A stretch of DNA of 21,902 nt. It comes from CBFGTJ01 sp965651815. GTDB taxonomy: Bacteria > Actinomycetota > Acidimicrobiia > Acidimicrobiales > Microtrichaceae. The number at the start of each line of letters is the position of its first letter. Position 1 is the stretch's first letter. The stretch covers positions 1 through 21,902 of the forward strand of contig CBFGTJ010000030.1 of assembly GCA_965651815.1 (NCBI GenBank). Direction: 5' to 3'. This document shows positions 1 through 9,144 of this stretch, in pieces. The notes beneath the pieces are model-generated. The model worked only from the letters and a program-made list of their open reading frames with translations. It made no database searches and was not told the origin of the DNA. The position numbers and the translations under genes were made by a program.

Positions 1-472
1 GCACCTCGTCGGTGCCGATGATCCCGACCGGCACGATCGGGCACTTGGTCCGCAGCGCCAGCCGCGCCACCCCGGTGTGGCCCTTGTGGAGCTTGCCGTT
101 CCGGGAGCGGGTCCCCTCCGGGTAGATCCCGAACAGCTCCCCCGCCTCGAGCACCCGGACCGCCGCCTGCAGCGCCCGCTCCGACGCGTCACCGCCCGAC
201 CGGTCGATCGGGATCATGCCCATCGCCGGGAAGAGGTACTTGGTCTTCCAGTCGTCGAGGTACTCGGCCTTGCCGACGTAGGTCATGCGCCGCGACAGGA
301 CGAGCGGCACGAAGAACGAGTCGAGCACCGAGATGTGGTTGGGGGCGATGATCGCTCCCCCGGTCCGCGGCACGTGCTCCAGGCCCTCGGTCGTGACCTT
401 CCAGAAGAAGCGGAACGGAGGCGTGAGCACGAGACGTGCCACCGCCTGCAGGCTCCCTGCCTCTCTCCGCAC
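1..472 (-). CDS. plsC: 1-acyl-sn-glycerol-3-phosphate acyltransferase (PlsC family), 3' end cut by window edge
   Basis: This gene should acylate lysophosphatidic acid to phosphatidic acid at the inner face of the membrane. The readable 157 codons contain the catalytic NHxxxxD motif as NHISVLD (about residues 45-51) and the substrate-binding block YPEGTRSRNGKLHKGHTG near the left edge, followed by the PIVPVGIIGTDE strand typical of the family. The C-terminus lies outside the window. The start is chosen at a GTG (470-472) because AGGAGGAAGG lies just upstream of it; a later GTG at 440-442 is possible but has a poorer site. It lies 82 bases downstream of mshC on the same strand and may be co-transcribed. 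Actinomycete genomes carry several PlsC paralogues, so the exact acyl acceptor is inferred from the family only. Confidence 0.88.
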   Translation of the reverse strand, partial: MRREAGSLQAVARLVLTPPFRFFWKVTTEGLEHVPRTGGAIIAPNHISVLDSFFVPLVLSRRMTYVGKAEYLDDWKTKYLFPAMGMIPIDRSGGDASERALQAAVRVLEAGELFGIYPEGTRSRNGKLHKGHTGVARLALRTKCPIVPVGIIGTDEV

Positions 473-554
473 CGGCCTTCCTCCTCGGCTTCGAGCCTCC
501 TCGGCACACCCTATCCCCCGGCATTGCTGACACGGGGTTCAACGAAGGGCGGTC

Positions 555-1703
555 TCAGGGCCGCTCGACCGGGCCGACCGGACCGGCGAGCACGTCGACG
601 CCGAGCAGCGCCGCGGCCTCCGACACGCCGAGGCCCTTCGCCGCGGCGGCGTCGATGGCCTCGACCGCGCCGGGCGTGTCGAGGTCGTCGTCGAGCGCCT
701 TGCGCACCTGGTCGAGCGCGGCCGACCCCTCTCCCGCGGCGACCCAGGCCGAGAGCCGCTCGGTCGCGGCCGGCATCAGCTGGTCGTTCCACTCCCAGCT
801 GTGGCGGTAGTGGTGCGAGATGCACGCGAGGCGGATCGCCCGCGGGTCCCAGTCGCGGGCGAGGTCGGACACGAACACGAGGTTGCCGAGCGACTTCGAC
901 ATCTTCTCGCCGTCCATCCGGACCATCGCCTGGTGCATCCAGTGGCGCACCAACGGCTCGCCCGTCGCCGCCTCCGACTGCGCGGCCTCGCACTCGTGGT
1001 GCGGGAAGATCAGGTCGGCTCCCCCGCCGTGCAGGTCGATCGTCGTGCCGAGCTCGCGCAGGCACAGCGCCGAGCACTCGATGTGCCATCCGGGTCGACC
1101 CGGGCCCCACAGCGAGTCCCACGACGGCTCGCCCGGGAGGCTCGGCTGCCACAGCACGAAGTCGAGCGGGTCGCGCTTGTTGGGATCGTCGGGGCGGCCG
1201 CCGCGCTCGGCCGCGAGCTCCAGCATCTCCTCGCGGGAGTAGTGGCTGATCTCGCCGAAGCGGTCGTAGCGGGCGACCTCGAAGTAGACCGCGCCGCCGG
1301 ACTGGTAGGCGTAGCCCCGGTCGAGGACCATGCCGATGAAGCCCCGGATGTCGGGGATGGCGGACGTGGCGCGGGGCTCCGACCACGGCGGCAGCAGGCC
1401 GAGCAGCTCCATGTCGGCGTCGAACCTCGCCAGCTCCGCGGCGGCGAGGTCGAGGTAGTGCACCCCGAGCTCCGCCGCCTTCGGCAGGATGCTGTCGTCG
1501 ACGTCGGTGATGTTGCGCACGCAGCGCGTCTCGTAGCCGAGGTCGCGCAGGCGGCGCTGCAGCACGTCGTAGGTCAGGTACGTGGCCGCGTGGCCGAGGT
1601 GCGTCGAGTCGTACGGCGTGATGCCGCACGTGTACATGGACACGACGCGGTCGGCCGGCTCGAACGGCACGATCTCACGGCGAGCGGTGTCGTACAGGCG
1701 CAC
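555..1703 (-). CDS. mshC: Cysteine:GlcN-inositol ligase, MshC-type (class I CysRS relative)
   Basis: MshC joins cysteine to 1D-myo-inositol glucosamine using ATP, the third step of mycothiol synthesis, in the cytosol. The 382-residue product has the class I synthetase HIGH-type motif as THLGH (35-38), a KMSKS motif, and the expected zinc ligands: Cys26 in YTCGITPYD, the Cys of WHIECSA, and the FPHHE His/Glu. It resembles MshC rather than cysteinyl-tRNA synthetase in the phrases CGITPYDSTHLGHAATYL, RGGRPDDP and LHGGGADLIFPHHE, and it lacks the long C-terminal anticodon-binding part of CysS. Compared with the mycobacterial protein it lacks about 20 N-terminal residues; no ATG, GTG or TTG lies further upstream in frame. 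The GTG start at 1701-1703 sits 8 nt after a TAGCCT, so the transcript could be leaderless. A divergent CysS paralogue is the alternative. Confidence 0.85.
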   Translation of the reverse strand: MRLYDTARREIVPFEPADRVVSMYTCGITPYDSTHLGHAATYLTYDVLQRRLRDLGYETRCVRNITDVDDSILPKAAELGVHYLDLAAAELARFDADMELLGLLPPWSEPRATSAIPDIRGFIGMVLDRGYAYQSGGAVYFEVARYDRFGEISHYSREEMLELAAERGGRPDDPNKRDPLDFVLWQPSLPGEPSWDSLWGPGRPGWHIECSALCLRELGTTIDLHGGGADLIFPHHECEAAQSEAATGEPLVRHWMHQAMVRMDGEKMSKSLGNLVFVSDLARDWDPRAIRLACISHHYRHSWEWNDQLMPAATERLSAWVAAGEGSAALDQVRKALDDDLDTPGAVEAIDAAAAKGLGVSEAAALLGVDVLAGPVGPVERP

Positions 1704-1711
1704 GGGTGCGG

Positions 1712-1717
1712 AGGCTA
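1712..1717 (-). promoter_or_regulatory. Candidate -10 element (TAGCCT) of mshC, leaderless arrangement
   Basis: On the minus strand TTGTAGCCT is followed by 8 nt and then the GTG start of mshC. There is no Shine-Dalgarno sequence in that gap. This matches, less cleanly, the TANNNT-7-start pattern seen at four other genes here. No clear -35 is visible. Inference from spacing only. Confidence 0.35.
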
Positions 1718-1749
1718 CAAGCGCCCGACCCCGAGGTCGGACAGGGACC

Positions 1750-2403
1750 TCAGGGCAGCCCGGTGAACCGGATGGCGACGCGGGTCTTGTACTTCACGTT
1801 GACCTGCAGCAGCACCGCCGCGAACGCCTCGATCGGGGCGGCGTTCGACAGCTCACCGGCGTCGACGGCCCGCAGGTCCGGGATCTTCGAGACGATGTCG
1901 ATGGTCGTCGCCGTCGCCGAGGGGTGGTCCGAGCAGACCAGCACGTCGGACTCCACCGGGTTGGCGATGTCGCCGAGCTCCTTGGCCGGCACGTGGTGCA
2001 TCGTCGCCGCCACCAGCGAACGCGGGACCGCCGCCTGCACCGACGCGGCCACCGAGCCACGCGGCGGGACCAGCGGCTGGAACTCGTGGCCCACCTTGGC
2101 GAGCGCGTTCGCCATCGAGATGACGACCTTGCCCTTCAGCTCGCGCTCGCAGTCCTTCGCCGTGGCCGCCGCCGCGTCCCACGGGGTCGCGATGAACACG
2201 ACGTCGGCCTTGGCCGCCTCGTGGTTGTCGCCCGCCTCGAGGTTCAGCTCCCGGTCGGGCCAGCGCTCGACCAGCTTGTCCCTGACCTCGAGGGCCCGGT
2301 ACTTCGACCGGGAGCCCACGATGACGTCGAACCCTGCCGATGCCAGACGGACCGCGAGGCCGCTCCCGGCCGGGCCCGTCGCTCCAAGTACGCCGATCTG
2401 CAT
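1750..2403 (-). CDS. npdG: NADPH-dependent F420 reductase (F420H2:NADP+ oxidoreductase)
   Basis: The 217-residue protein should transfer hydride between coenzyme F420 and NADP in the cytosol, linking the deazaflavin pool to NADPH. It opens with the Rossmann loop MQIGVLGATGPAGSGLA. The region GSRSKYRALEV is placed where these enzymes bind the 2'-phosphate of NADP. It continues with VVFIATPWDA and KVVISMANAL and ends with the DAGELSNAAPIEAFAAVLLQVN segment typical of Fno/NpdG. The ATG start (2401-2403) is preceded by a GGGGGGAGA run about 14-20 nt upstream, an imperfect ribosome binding site. The open frame continues upstream into the neighbouring gene's region, but the homologous N-terminus begins at this ATG. 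It sits 68 bases after the deacetylase gene and 46 before mshC. Confidence 0.87.
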   Translation of the reverse strand: MQIGVLGATGPAGSGLAVRLASAGFDVIVGSRSKYRALEVRDKLVERWPDRELNLEAGDNHEAAKADVVFIATPWDAAAATAKDCERELKGKVVISMANALAKVGHEFQPLVPPRGSVAASVQAAVPRSLVAATMHHVPAKELGDIANPVESDVLVCSDHPSATATTIDIVSKIPDLRAVDAGELSNAAPIEAFAAVLLQVNVKYKTRVAIRFTGLP

Positions 2404-2471
2404 CGGGACACTCTGGTCTCCCCCCGCCGAGCGAGGCAAAGGCGACGCGCCGGGACCACCCACCGGCGGCC

Positions 2472-3227
2472 CTACCCGGCGGCCGCGAGCCAGTCGGGGC
2501 GGGCCCCTGCGGGGAACCAGATCCGCTCGGCGCTGCCCGTCGCGCGGTCCAGGTCCATCGCCTCCCGGAAGAACCCGTCGATCTGGCTCGGGTAGCACCG
2601 CCGCACCCACCGCTGGGTCGCGGCGGTGACGGGACCGGACACGTCGACCGACTCGGCGCACGGCCCGAGGAAGGCCAGCTGCGCGGCCCGAGCCGCCTCG
2701 TCCAGGTAGGCAGCGTACGGGCGGTCCTCGTAGTAGCCCACGGGCACCGCGAGCCGGGGCGCCACCTTCGCCACCGCGGCGGCGAGGAGGCGGTGGTCGA
2801 CGTGCCCGCCGAGCCCGGCGCACGACAGCAGCAGGTCCGGTGTCCGGCGCGACCCCTCGACCTGTGCCACCACCCACCGCCCCAGCTCCTCGACCAGCGG
2901 GTCGTCATCCAGGTCCCGCTCCGCGTCCAGCAGCAGGTCGGGGTCGAGCTGACCGGTGCGCAGCACCGACTCCTCCCAGCTCCCGGCCCGCCAGCGGTAC
3001 CCGAAGCGCAGGGCGGCCGCGGTCTCCTCCATTCGACGCCACAGCGACACCGGCACGGCACGCCGGCGGTTCGGGTGCACCCAGACGGTCCAGTTCGTCC
3101 GCCCGAACGCGACCCTCACGCGCACGCGGCACCGCGAGAGGTGCCCGTCGAGGAGGCTCTGGCCGAGGGAGAGGGCCACGTCGTCGAAGTGCGGTGAGAG
3201 CACCAGGACGTGGCGCTGCGGGGTCAC
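2472..3227 (-). CDS. PIG-L (LmbE-like) family deacetylase
   Basis: A 251-residue member of the zinc-dependent PIG-L/LmbE deacetylase family, which removes acetyl groups from N-acetylglucosamine-type amino sugars. Metal-site motifs are clear: SPHFDD (His13, Asp16) near the N-terminus and GGHVDH (His142, His145) in the middle. The GTG start overlaps the stop of the upstream CBS protein as GTGA (3224-3227), so translation is probably coupled. MshB and Mca of mycothiol metabolism belong to this family and mshC is two genes downstream, so a mycothiol role is tempting. However, the first motif reads PHFDD, not the AHPDD of MshB/Mca. I therefore keep the call at family level. The substrate is unknown. 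Confidence 0.8.
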   Translation of the reverse strand: MTPQRHVLVLSPHFDDVALSLGQSLLDGHLSRCRVRVRVAFGRTNWTVWVHPNRRRAVPVSLWRRMEETAAALRFGYRWRAGSWEESVLRTGQLDPDLLLDAERDLDDDPLVEELGRWVVAQVEGSRRTPDLLLSCAGLGGHVDHRLLAAAVAKVAPRLAVPVGYYEDRPYAAYLDEAARAAQLAFLGPCAESVDVSGPVTAATQRWVRRCYPSQIDGFFREAMDLDRATGSAERIWFPAGARPDWLAAAG

Positions 3228-4273
3228 TCCCCGCCCCCGTCGTGCGGCTCGAGGTCGGCGTCGTCCACGTCGACGTCGCTCTCGTCGCGGATGTCGCCGA
3301 CGATCGCCTCCAGCACGTCCTCCAGCGTCACCAGGCCGAGCACCTCTCCCTCCGACTCCACCACCGCGACGTGCCGCCGTGCGCGTCGCATGCGGGGCAG
3401 GACGTCCTGCAGGCGGTCCCGCGGCCCGACGCGCAGCGCCACCCGCACCAGCCCGGCGGGGAGGAACCCGTGCCGCTTCTCCGGCGGGAGCGCGATGAGG
3501 TCCTTGGCGTGCAGGAAGCCGGTCACCTCGCCGTCCCCGCCGACGACCAGCACCCGCGAGTGCCCGGAGCGGTGCACCAGCTCCTCCGCCTCGGCGACGG
3601 TCGAGGTGCGGGGCACCGTGACGATCCGGTCCCTGTGCGCCATCACGTCCTCGACCCGCACGTCGAGGAAGCCGAGCGCCCCGGAGAGCAACCGGCGGCC
3701 CACCACGTCGAAGGGGCCGCCCTCGTCGAGGACCGCGACCAGCTCCGCGAGCTCGTCGGTGCTGTGCGCGCGCCGGCGCCCCCCGTCGAGCCACATGCCC
3801 ACCGGCAGCAGCATCGCCGCCGCGACCCAACCCGACAGGGTCACGAGCGGACCGAGGATCCCGGCGACGATGCGGTAGGGCACCGCGAGCGTCAGCATCA
3901 CCCGCTCGGGCGCGGCGAGCGCGGCGGCGCGGGGCACCAGCTCCGAGGCGAGCAGCATGACCACCGCCACCACGGCGAGTGCGACGACCGCGGTCCACAC
4001 CCGCCCCGCGGTGGTGGACGCCGTGCGCGCCGCGACGACCGTCACCCAACCGCCGAGCACCGCGCCGGCACCGACGACCACCTGCACGAGCGCCGCGCTG
4101 CGGTCCGGCTCCTCGAGGGTGCGCAGCGCCGCCGCGGCGCGCAGCGAGCCCGCGCCGGCGAGGGCCTCGACCCGCTCGTGCGACACGAGCGGGCGGGCGG
4201 CGCGCACGGCGACCGCGACGACCATCGCCGCGGCCACCGCCGCGACGGCGACCACGGCCACGAGGGTCAGCAC
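3224..4273 (-). CDS. CNNM/CorC-type membrane protein with CBS pair (HlyC/CorC family), shorter paralogue
   Basis: The 349-residue protein begins with an alanine/valine-rich membrane domain (about four hydrophobic segments in residues 1-155, DUF21/CNNM type), followed by a tandem CBS domain (about 205-330). The second CBS repeat ends in the family-typical LGLVTLEDVLEAIVGDI. The C-terminus is acidic (DESDVDVDDADLEPHDGGGE) and there is no CorC_HlyC domain, unlike its upstream neighbour. Family members are linked to Mg2+/Co2+ efflux or tolerance; that role is from the family, not shown here. The GTG start (4271-4273) lies 16 bases after the stop of the larger paralogue. Its own stop overlaps the deacetylase start by 4 nt. 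The pair of paralogues likely forms a heteromeric membrane complex (inference). Confidence 0.82.
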   Translation of the reverse strand: MLTLVAVVAVAAVAAAMVVAVAVRAARPLVSHERVEALAGAGSLRAAAALRTLEEPDRSAALVQVVVGAGAVLGGWVTVVAARTASTTAGRVWTAVVALAVVAVVMLLASELVPRAAALAAPERVMLTLAVPYRIVAGILGPLVTLSGWVAAAMLLPVGMWLDGGRRRAHSTDELAELVAVLDEGGPFDVVGRRLLSGALGFLDVRVEDVMAHRDRIVTVPRTSTVAEAEELVHRSGHSRVLVVGGDGEVTGFLHAKDLIALPPEKRHGFLPAGLVRVALRVGPRDRLQDVLPRMRRARRHVAVVESEGEVLGLVTLEDVLEAIVGDIRDESDVDVDDADLEPHDGGGE

Positions 4274-4289
4274 CTGCCCGCCCCGTCGC

Positions 4290-5627
4290 TCACCGCGCGT
4301 CGGGCTCCCCGTCGGAGGGATCGGCGGCCAGGTCGCCGACGGCGCCGGGGGACGGCGCGACGACCTTCACCGTGCGGATCCGGTTGCCGTCCATCTCGAG
4401 CACCTCGAGCTCCCAGCCGTCGTGGGTGAAGCCGTCACCGGGCTCCGGCACCCGGCCGAGCTCCGCCATCACGAAGCCGGCGAGCGTCTCGTAGTCGCCG
4501 GCGGGGACCTCGAACCCGCAGGCGTCCGCGACCTCGTCGGGGTGCAGCGAACCGGCCACCACGTGCGCGCCCGCCCAGCGGCGCACCGCGGGCTCCGACA
4601 GCGCCGGGTCGTGCTCGTCGGAGATGTCCCCGACGATCTCCTCGATGAGGTCCTCGAGGGTGACGATCCCCGCCGTCCCGCCGTACTCGTCCACGACCAG
4701 GGCGAACTGGCCGTCCGCGTCGCGCAGCTCCACCATCAGCGACTCGAGCAGCTTCGACTCCGGCACGGCGAGCACGGGCCGCATCAGCTCGACCAGCGGT
4801 GTGTCGCGGCGCCGCTCCGCTGGCAGGCCCAGGACGTCCTTCACGTGGACGATGCCGACGATGTCGTCCAGGTCCGTCCCGTACACGGGGAATCGTGAGA
4901 TGCCCGTCTGCCCGGACAGGTCGATCAGGTCGCCGACGGTCCCGGTGGCCGGCAGGGCCTGCACCTCGACCCTCGGGGTGAGCACGTCCTCCGCGCGCTT
5001 CTCCCCGAAGCGGAGCGTGCGCTCGAGCAGGTCGGCGTCGGAGGGCCGGATCGTCCCGCTGCGCTCCGAGAGCTGCACCAGCCGGATCAGCTCCTTGCGC
5101 GACCGCATCCGCGACAGGACCGCCGAGCGGTCCGCCCCCAGCCGTCCCACGACGCGCTGGGCGAGCTGGTCGGCGGCGGACACCACCGGCGACAGGACCG
5201 CGGTCACCGCCGCGGCCGGCACCCCGACCGCCATCAGGGTCCCCATCGGGCGCTGCGAGCCGACCGACCGGCCCACCATCTCACCGACCACGACCTGCGC
5301 ACCCGCCCCGAGCAGGAACGACGCGGCGACGACCCAACCACGGGCCGGGTCGGTCATGGGCGCGCCGGGGGCGCCGGCGACCGCGTCGACGAACGGCTCC
5401 ACGAGCGCACCGACGACGAGGGCGCACAGGACGGTGGCGAAGCGCACCTCCGAGAGCCGGGCCCCCGACTCCGCGAACGCCCTCGCGAGCGACCTGGCCC
5501 TGCGGCTCCCCCGCTCCGCCCGGAGCTGCAGTTCCTCGCGGTCGACCGAGATCGCCGCCGCCCCGAACGCCGAGAGCAGCGCGCCGGCGACGACGGCGGC
5601 CGCGGCGATCGACATCGGCAACATCAT
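4290..5627 (-). CDS. CNNM/CorC-type membrane protein with CBS pair and CorC_HlyC domain
   Basis: The 445-residue protein carries the full family architecture. An N-terminal membrane DUF21 domain spans roughly residues 1-165. A CBS pair follows at about 195-320, with GISRFPVYGTDLDDIVGIVHVKDVL and the hallmark FALVVDEYGGTAGIVTLEDLIEEIVGDI. The C-terminal CorC_HlyC domain (about 335-430) includes AGDYETLAGFVMAELGRVPEPGD. Members are implicated in magnesium and cobalt efflux at the cytoplasmic membrane. The start is taken at the first ATG of an ATGATG pair (5625-5627). GGAGG lies 13 nt upstream, slightly far but the only candidate. It is the first gene of a minus-strand run reaching PlsC, and is divergent from the ABC ATPase gene. 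Confidence 0.88.
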   Translation of the reverse strand: MMLPMSIAAAAVVAGALLSAFGAAAISVDREELQLRAERGSRRARSLARAFAESGARLSEVRFATVLCALVVGALVEPFVDAVAGAPGAPMTDPARGWVVAASFLLGAGAQVVVGEMVGRSVGSQRPMGTLMAVGVPAAAVTAVLSPVVSAADQLAQRVVGRLGADRSAVLSRMRSRKELIRLVQLSERSGTIRPSDADLLERTLRFGEKRAEDVLTPRVEVQALPATGTVGDLIDLSGQTGISRFPVYGTDLDDIVGIVHVKDVLGLPAERRRDTPLVELMRPVLAVPESKLLESLMVELRDADGQFALVVDEYGGTAGIVTLEDLIEEIVGDISDEHDPALSEPAVRRWAGAHVVAGSLHPDEVADACGFEVPAGDYETLAGFVMAELGRVPEPGDGFTHDGWELEVLEMDGNRIRTVKVVAPSPGAVGDLAADPSDGEPDAR

Positions 5628-5640
5628 GCGGACGGATCAG

Positions 5641-5670
5641 CCTCCGTACCCCGACACCGCGAGCACCCTA
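5641..5670 (-). promoter_or_regulatory. Candidate promoter -10 (TAGGGT) and ribosome binding site of the larger CBS protein gene
   Basis: On the minus strand CCGGTAGGGTG gives a TANNNT -10 at 5665-5670, and GGAGG at 5641-5645 precedes the ATG at 5627. Together they would give a leader of roughly 30 nt. No convincing -35 is visible. The element resembles the GGTANNNT motif found before other genes in the window. Confidence 0.35.
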
Positions 5671-5714
5671 CCGGACCGCCCCGCCGGCCCGACCGACCCT
5701 CCCCGGCACGCCGG

Positions 5715-5720
5715 TACGAT
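5715..5720 (+). promoter_or_regulatory. -10 element (TACGAT) placed 7 nt before the ABC ATPase ATG: predicted leaderless promoter
   Basis: GGTACGATCGCCCGGATG puts TACGAT exactly 7 nt before the start codon with no Shine-Dalgarno between. Transcription would start at or next to the A of the ATG. The same GGTACGATCG string precedes the msrB start at 16103. TANNNT with 6-7 nt to the start is the known signature of leaderless genes in actinobacteria. Confidence 0.55.
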
Positions 5721-5727
5721 CGCCCGG

Positions 5728-6542
5728 ATGTCCGCTGTGCCCGAACCCGCTGCCACCCCGGCGCTCGCCCTGCGCGGCGTGGGGCTGCGACGTGACGGAC
5801 GGGACCTGCTCGACGGCATCGACTGGGTCGTGTGGCCGGGCCAGCACTGGGTCCTGCTCGGCGCGAACGGCAGCGGCAAGACGTCGCTGGTGCGCATCGC
5901 GGCGCTCTACGAGCATCCCAGCCGCGGGTCGGTCGAGGTGCTCGGCGAGCGCCTGGGCTCCACCGACGTGCGCCGGCTGCGCACGCGCATCGCGCTGGTC
6001 AGCCCCGCGATGGCCGACATGGTGCGGCCCGGGCTCGTCGGCACCGAGGTCGTGATGACCGCGAAGCACGCCGCCCTCGAGCCGTGGTGGCACGAGTACA
6101 CCGCCGAGGACCGCGCCCGGGCGGCGGAGCTGCTCGACGCCCAGGGGGTCGGCTTCGCCGCGAACCAGCCGTTCGGCACGCTGTCCTCCGGCGAGCGGCA
6201 GCGGGTGCTGCTCGCCCGCGCGCTCATGGGCGACCCGGGCCTGGTGCTCCTCGACGAGCCGACCGCGGGGTTGGACCTCGGCGCGCGCGAGGCGCTCGTG
6301 GAGCGGCTCGACGCGCTCGCGCAGGACCCGGCGTCGCCGCCGACGGTGCTGGTGACCCACCACGTGGAGGAGATCCCCCCGTCGTTCACGCACCTGATGG
6401 CGCTGCGCCGCGGGCGGGTCGTCGACACCGGCGAGCTCCCGGGCGTGCTCGACGCGGAGCTGCTGTCGCTCTGCTTCGGCCTGCCGTTGCACGTCGAGCG
6501 CCACGGCGACGGCCGCTTCAGCGCACGCCGCGCCACCGCGCG

Positions 6543-6546
<4 letters not shown>
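5728..6546 (+). CDS. Orphan ABC transporter ATP-binding protein
   Basis: A single 272-residue ABC ATPase domain. Seen motifs: Walker A GANGSGKT (45-52), signature LSSGE (about 152-156), Walker B LVLLDEP (about 172-178), the D-loop AGLD, and the switch histidine in VLVTHHVEE (His211). The sequence HHVEEIPPSFTHLMALRRGRVV and the overall layout are like the YlmA/iron-complex/ModF-like group. No permease or binding protein gene is adjacent, and the gene stands alone between divergent and convergent neighbours. Its membrane partner, if any, is therefore encoded elsewhere. The ATG is chosen because it follows the predicted leaderless -10 by 7 nt. Its TAG stop overlaps the glgX stop within CTAG. The substrate is not assignable. 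Confidence 0.85.
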
Positions 6547-8639
<2,093 letters not shown>

Positions 8640-8652
8640 CGCGACCGCCCGG

Positions 8653-9105
8653 TCACGAACGGGCCCCGAGACGCTCCAGCAGCCGGCCCCGCGAGCGCTC
8701 GATCTCCTCGGCGAGCAACCGGTCGAGCAGCGGCATCCACATGGCCCCGCCGTAGTGCAGCTCCATGGTGAGCTCGGTGCCGCCGTCGGCGTGCTCCTCG
8801 ACCCGCGCCCGCAGGATCCAATCGCTGTGCGAGCGGCCGTCGAGCTCGCGGCGCTCGAACACCGCGAGGTGCGGCGCCTCGTGCACGGTGCGGACCATGC
8901 GGAGCCGCTTGGAGCGGCTGAGCGGGCCGATGCGGCCGCGGAGGTCGACGGTCCACGCGGGTCCCCCGTCGCCCGGGTCGGGCTCGGCGGGCACCGCACG
9001 CGGGACGATGTCGAGCCAGTTCGGGTAGCCGGCCAGGTCGGCGACCTCGGCGAAGAGCGCCGCCGGGCCGGCGTCGGTGCGCAGCGAGGCGGTCACGTCC
9101 ACCAC
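8653..9105 (-). CDS. SRPBCC (START/polyketide cyclase-like) family protein
   Basis: A 150-residue protein with the SRPBCC helix-grip layout. It opens with VDVTASLRTDAGPAALFAEVADLAGYPNWLDIV, the usual family start (beta strand, helix, then the Y/W residues lining the cavity). It continues through antiparallel strands (ERRELDGRSHSDWILRARVEE, GGTELTMELHYGG) to a long C-terminal helix (LLDRLLAEEIERSRGRLLERL). Such proteins bind hydrophobic ligands, but the ligand cannot be read from sequence. The start is a GTG at 9103-9105; the ATG just upstream is out of frame and quickly stopped. It lies 39 bases after the M23 peptidase gene and 13 before glgX, so it may be co-transcribed with them, though no shared function is evident. 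Confidence 0.75.
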   Translation of the reverse strand: MVDVTASLRTDAGPAALFAEVADLAGYPNWLDIVPRAVPAEPDPGDGGPAWTVDLRGRIGPLSRSKRLRMVRTVHEAPHLAVFERRELDGRSHSDWILRARVEEHADGGTELTMELHYGGAMWMPLLDRLLAEEIERSRGRLLERLGARS

Positions 9106-9144
9106 GCCATTCTGCCCCGCCCGGCGACCGGCCCCGACCGCAGG

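Noticed and set aside
555..1703. Cysteinyl-tRNA synthetase (cysS)
   Set aside because: Too short, lacks the anticodon-binding C-terminal region, and carries MshC-specific phrases such as CGITPYDSTHLGHAATYL.
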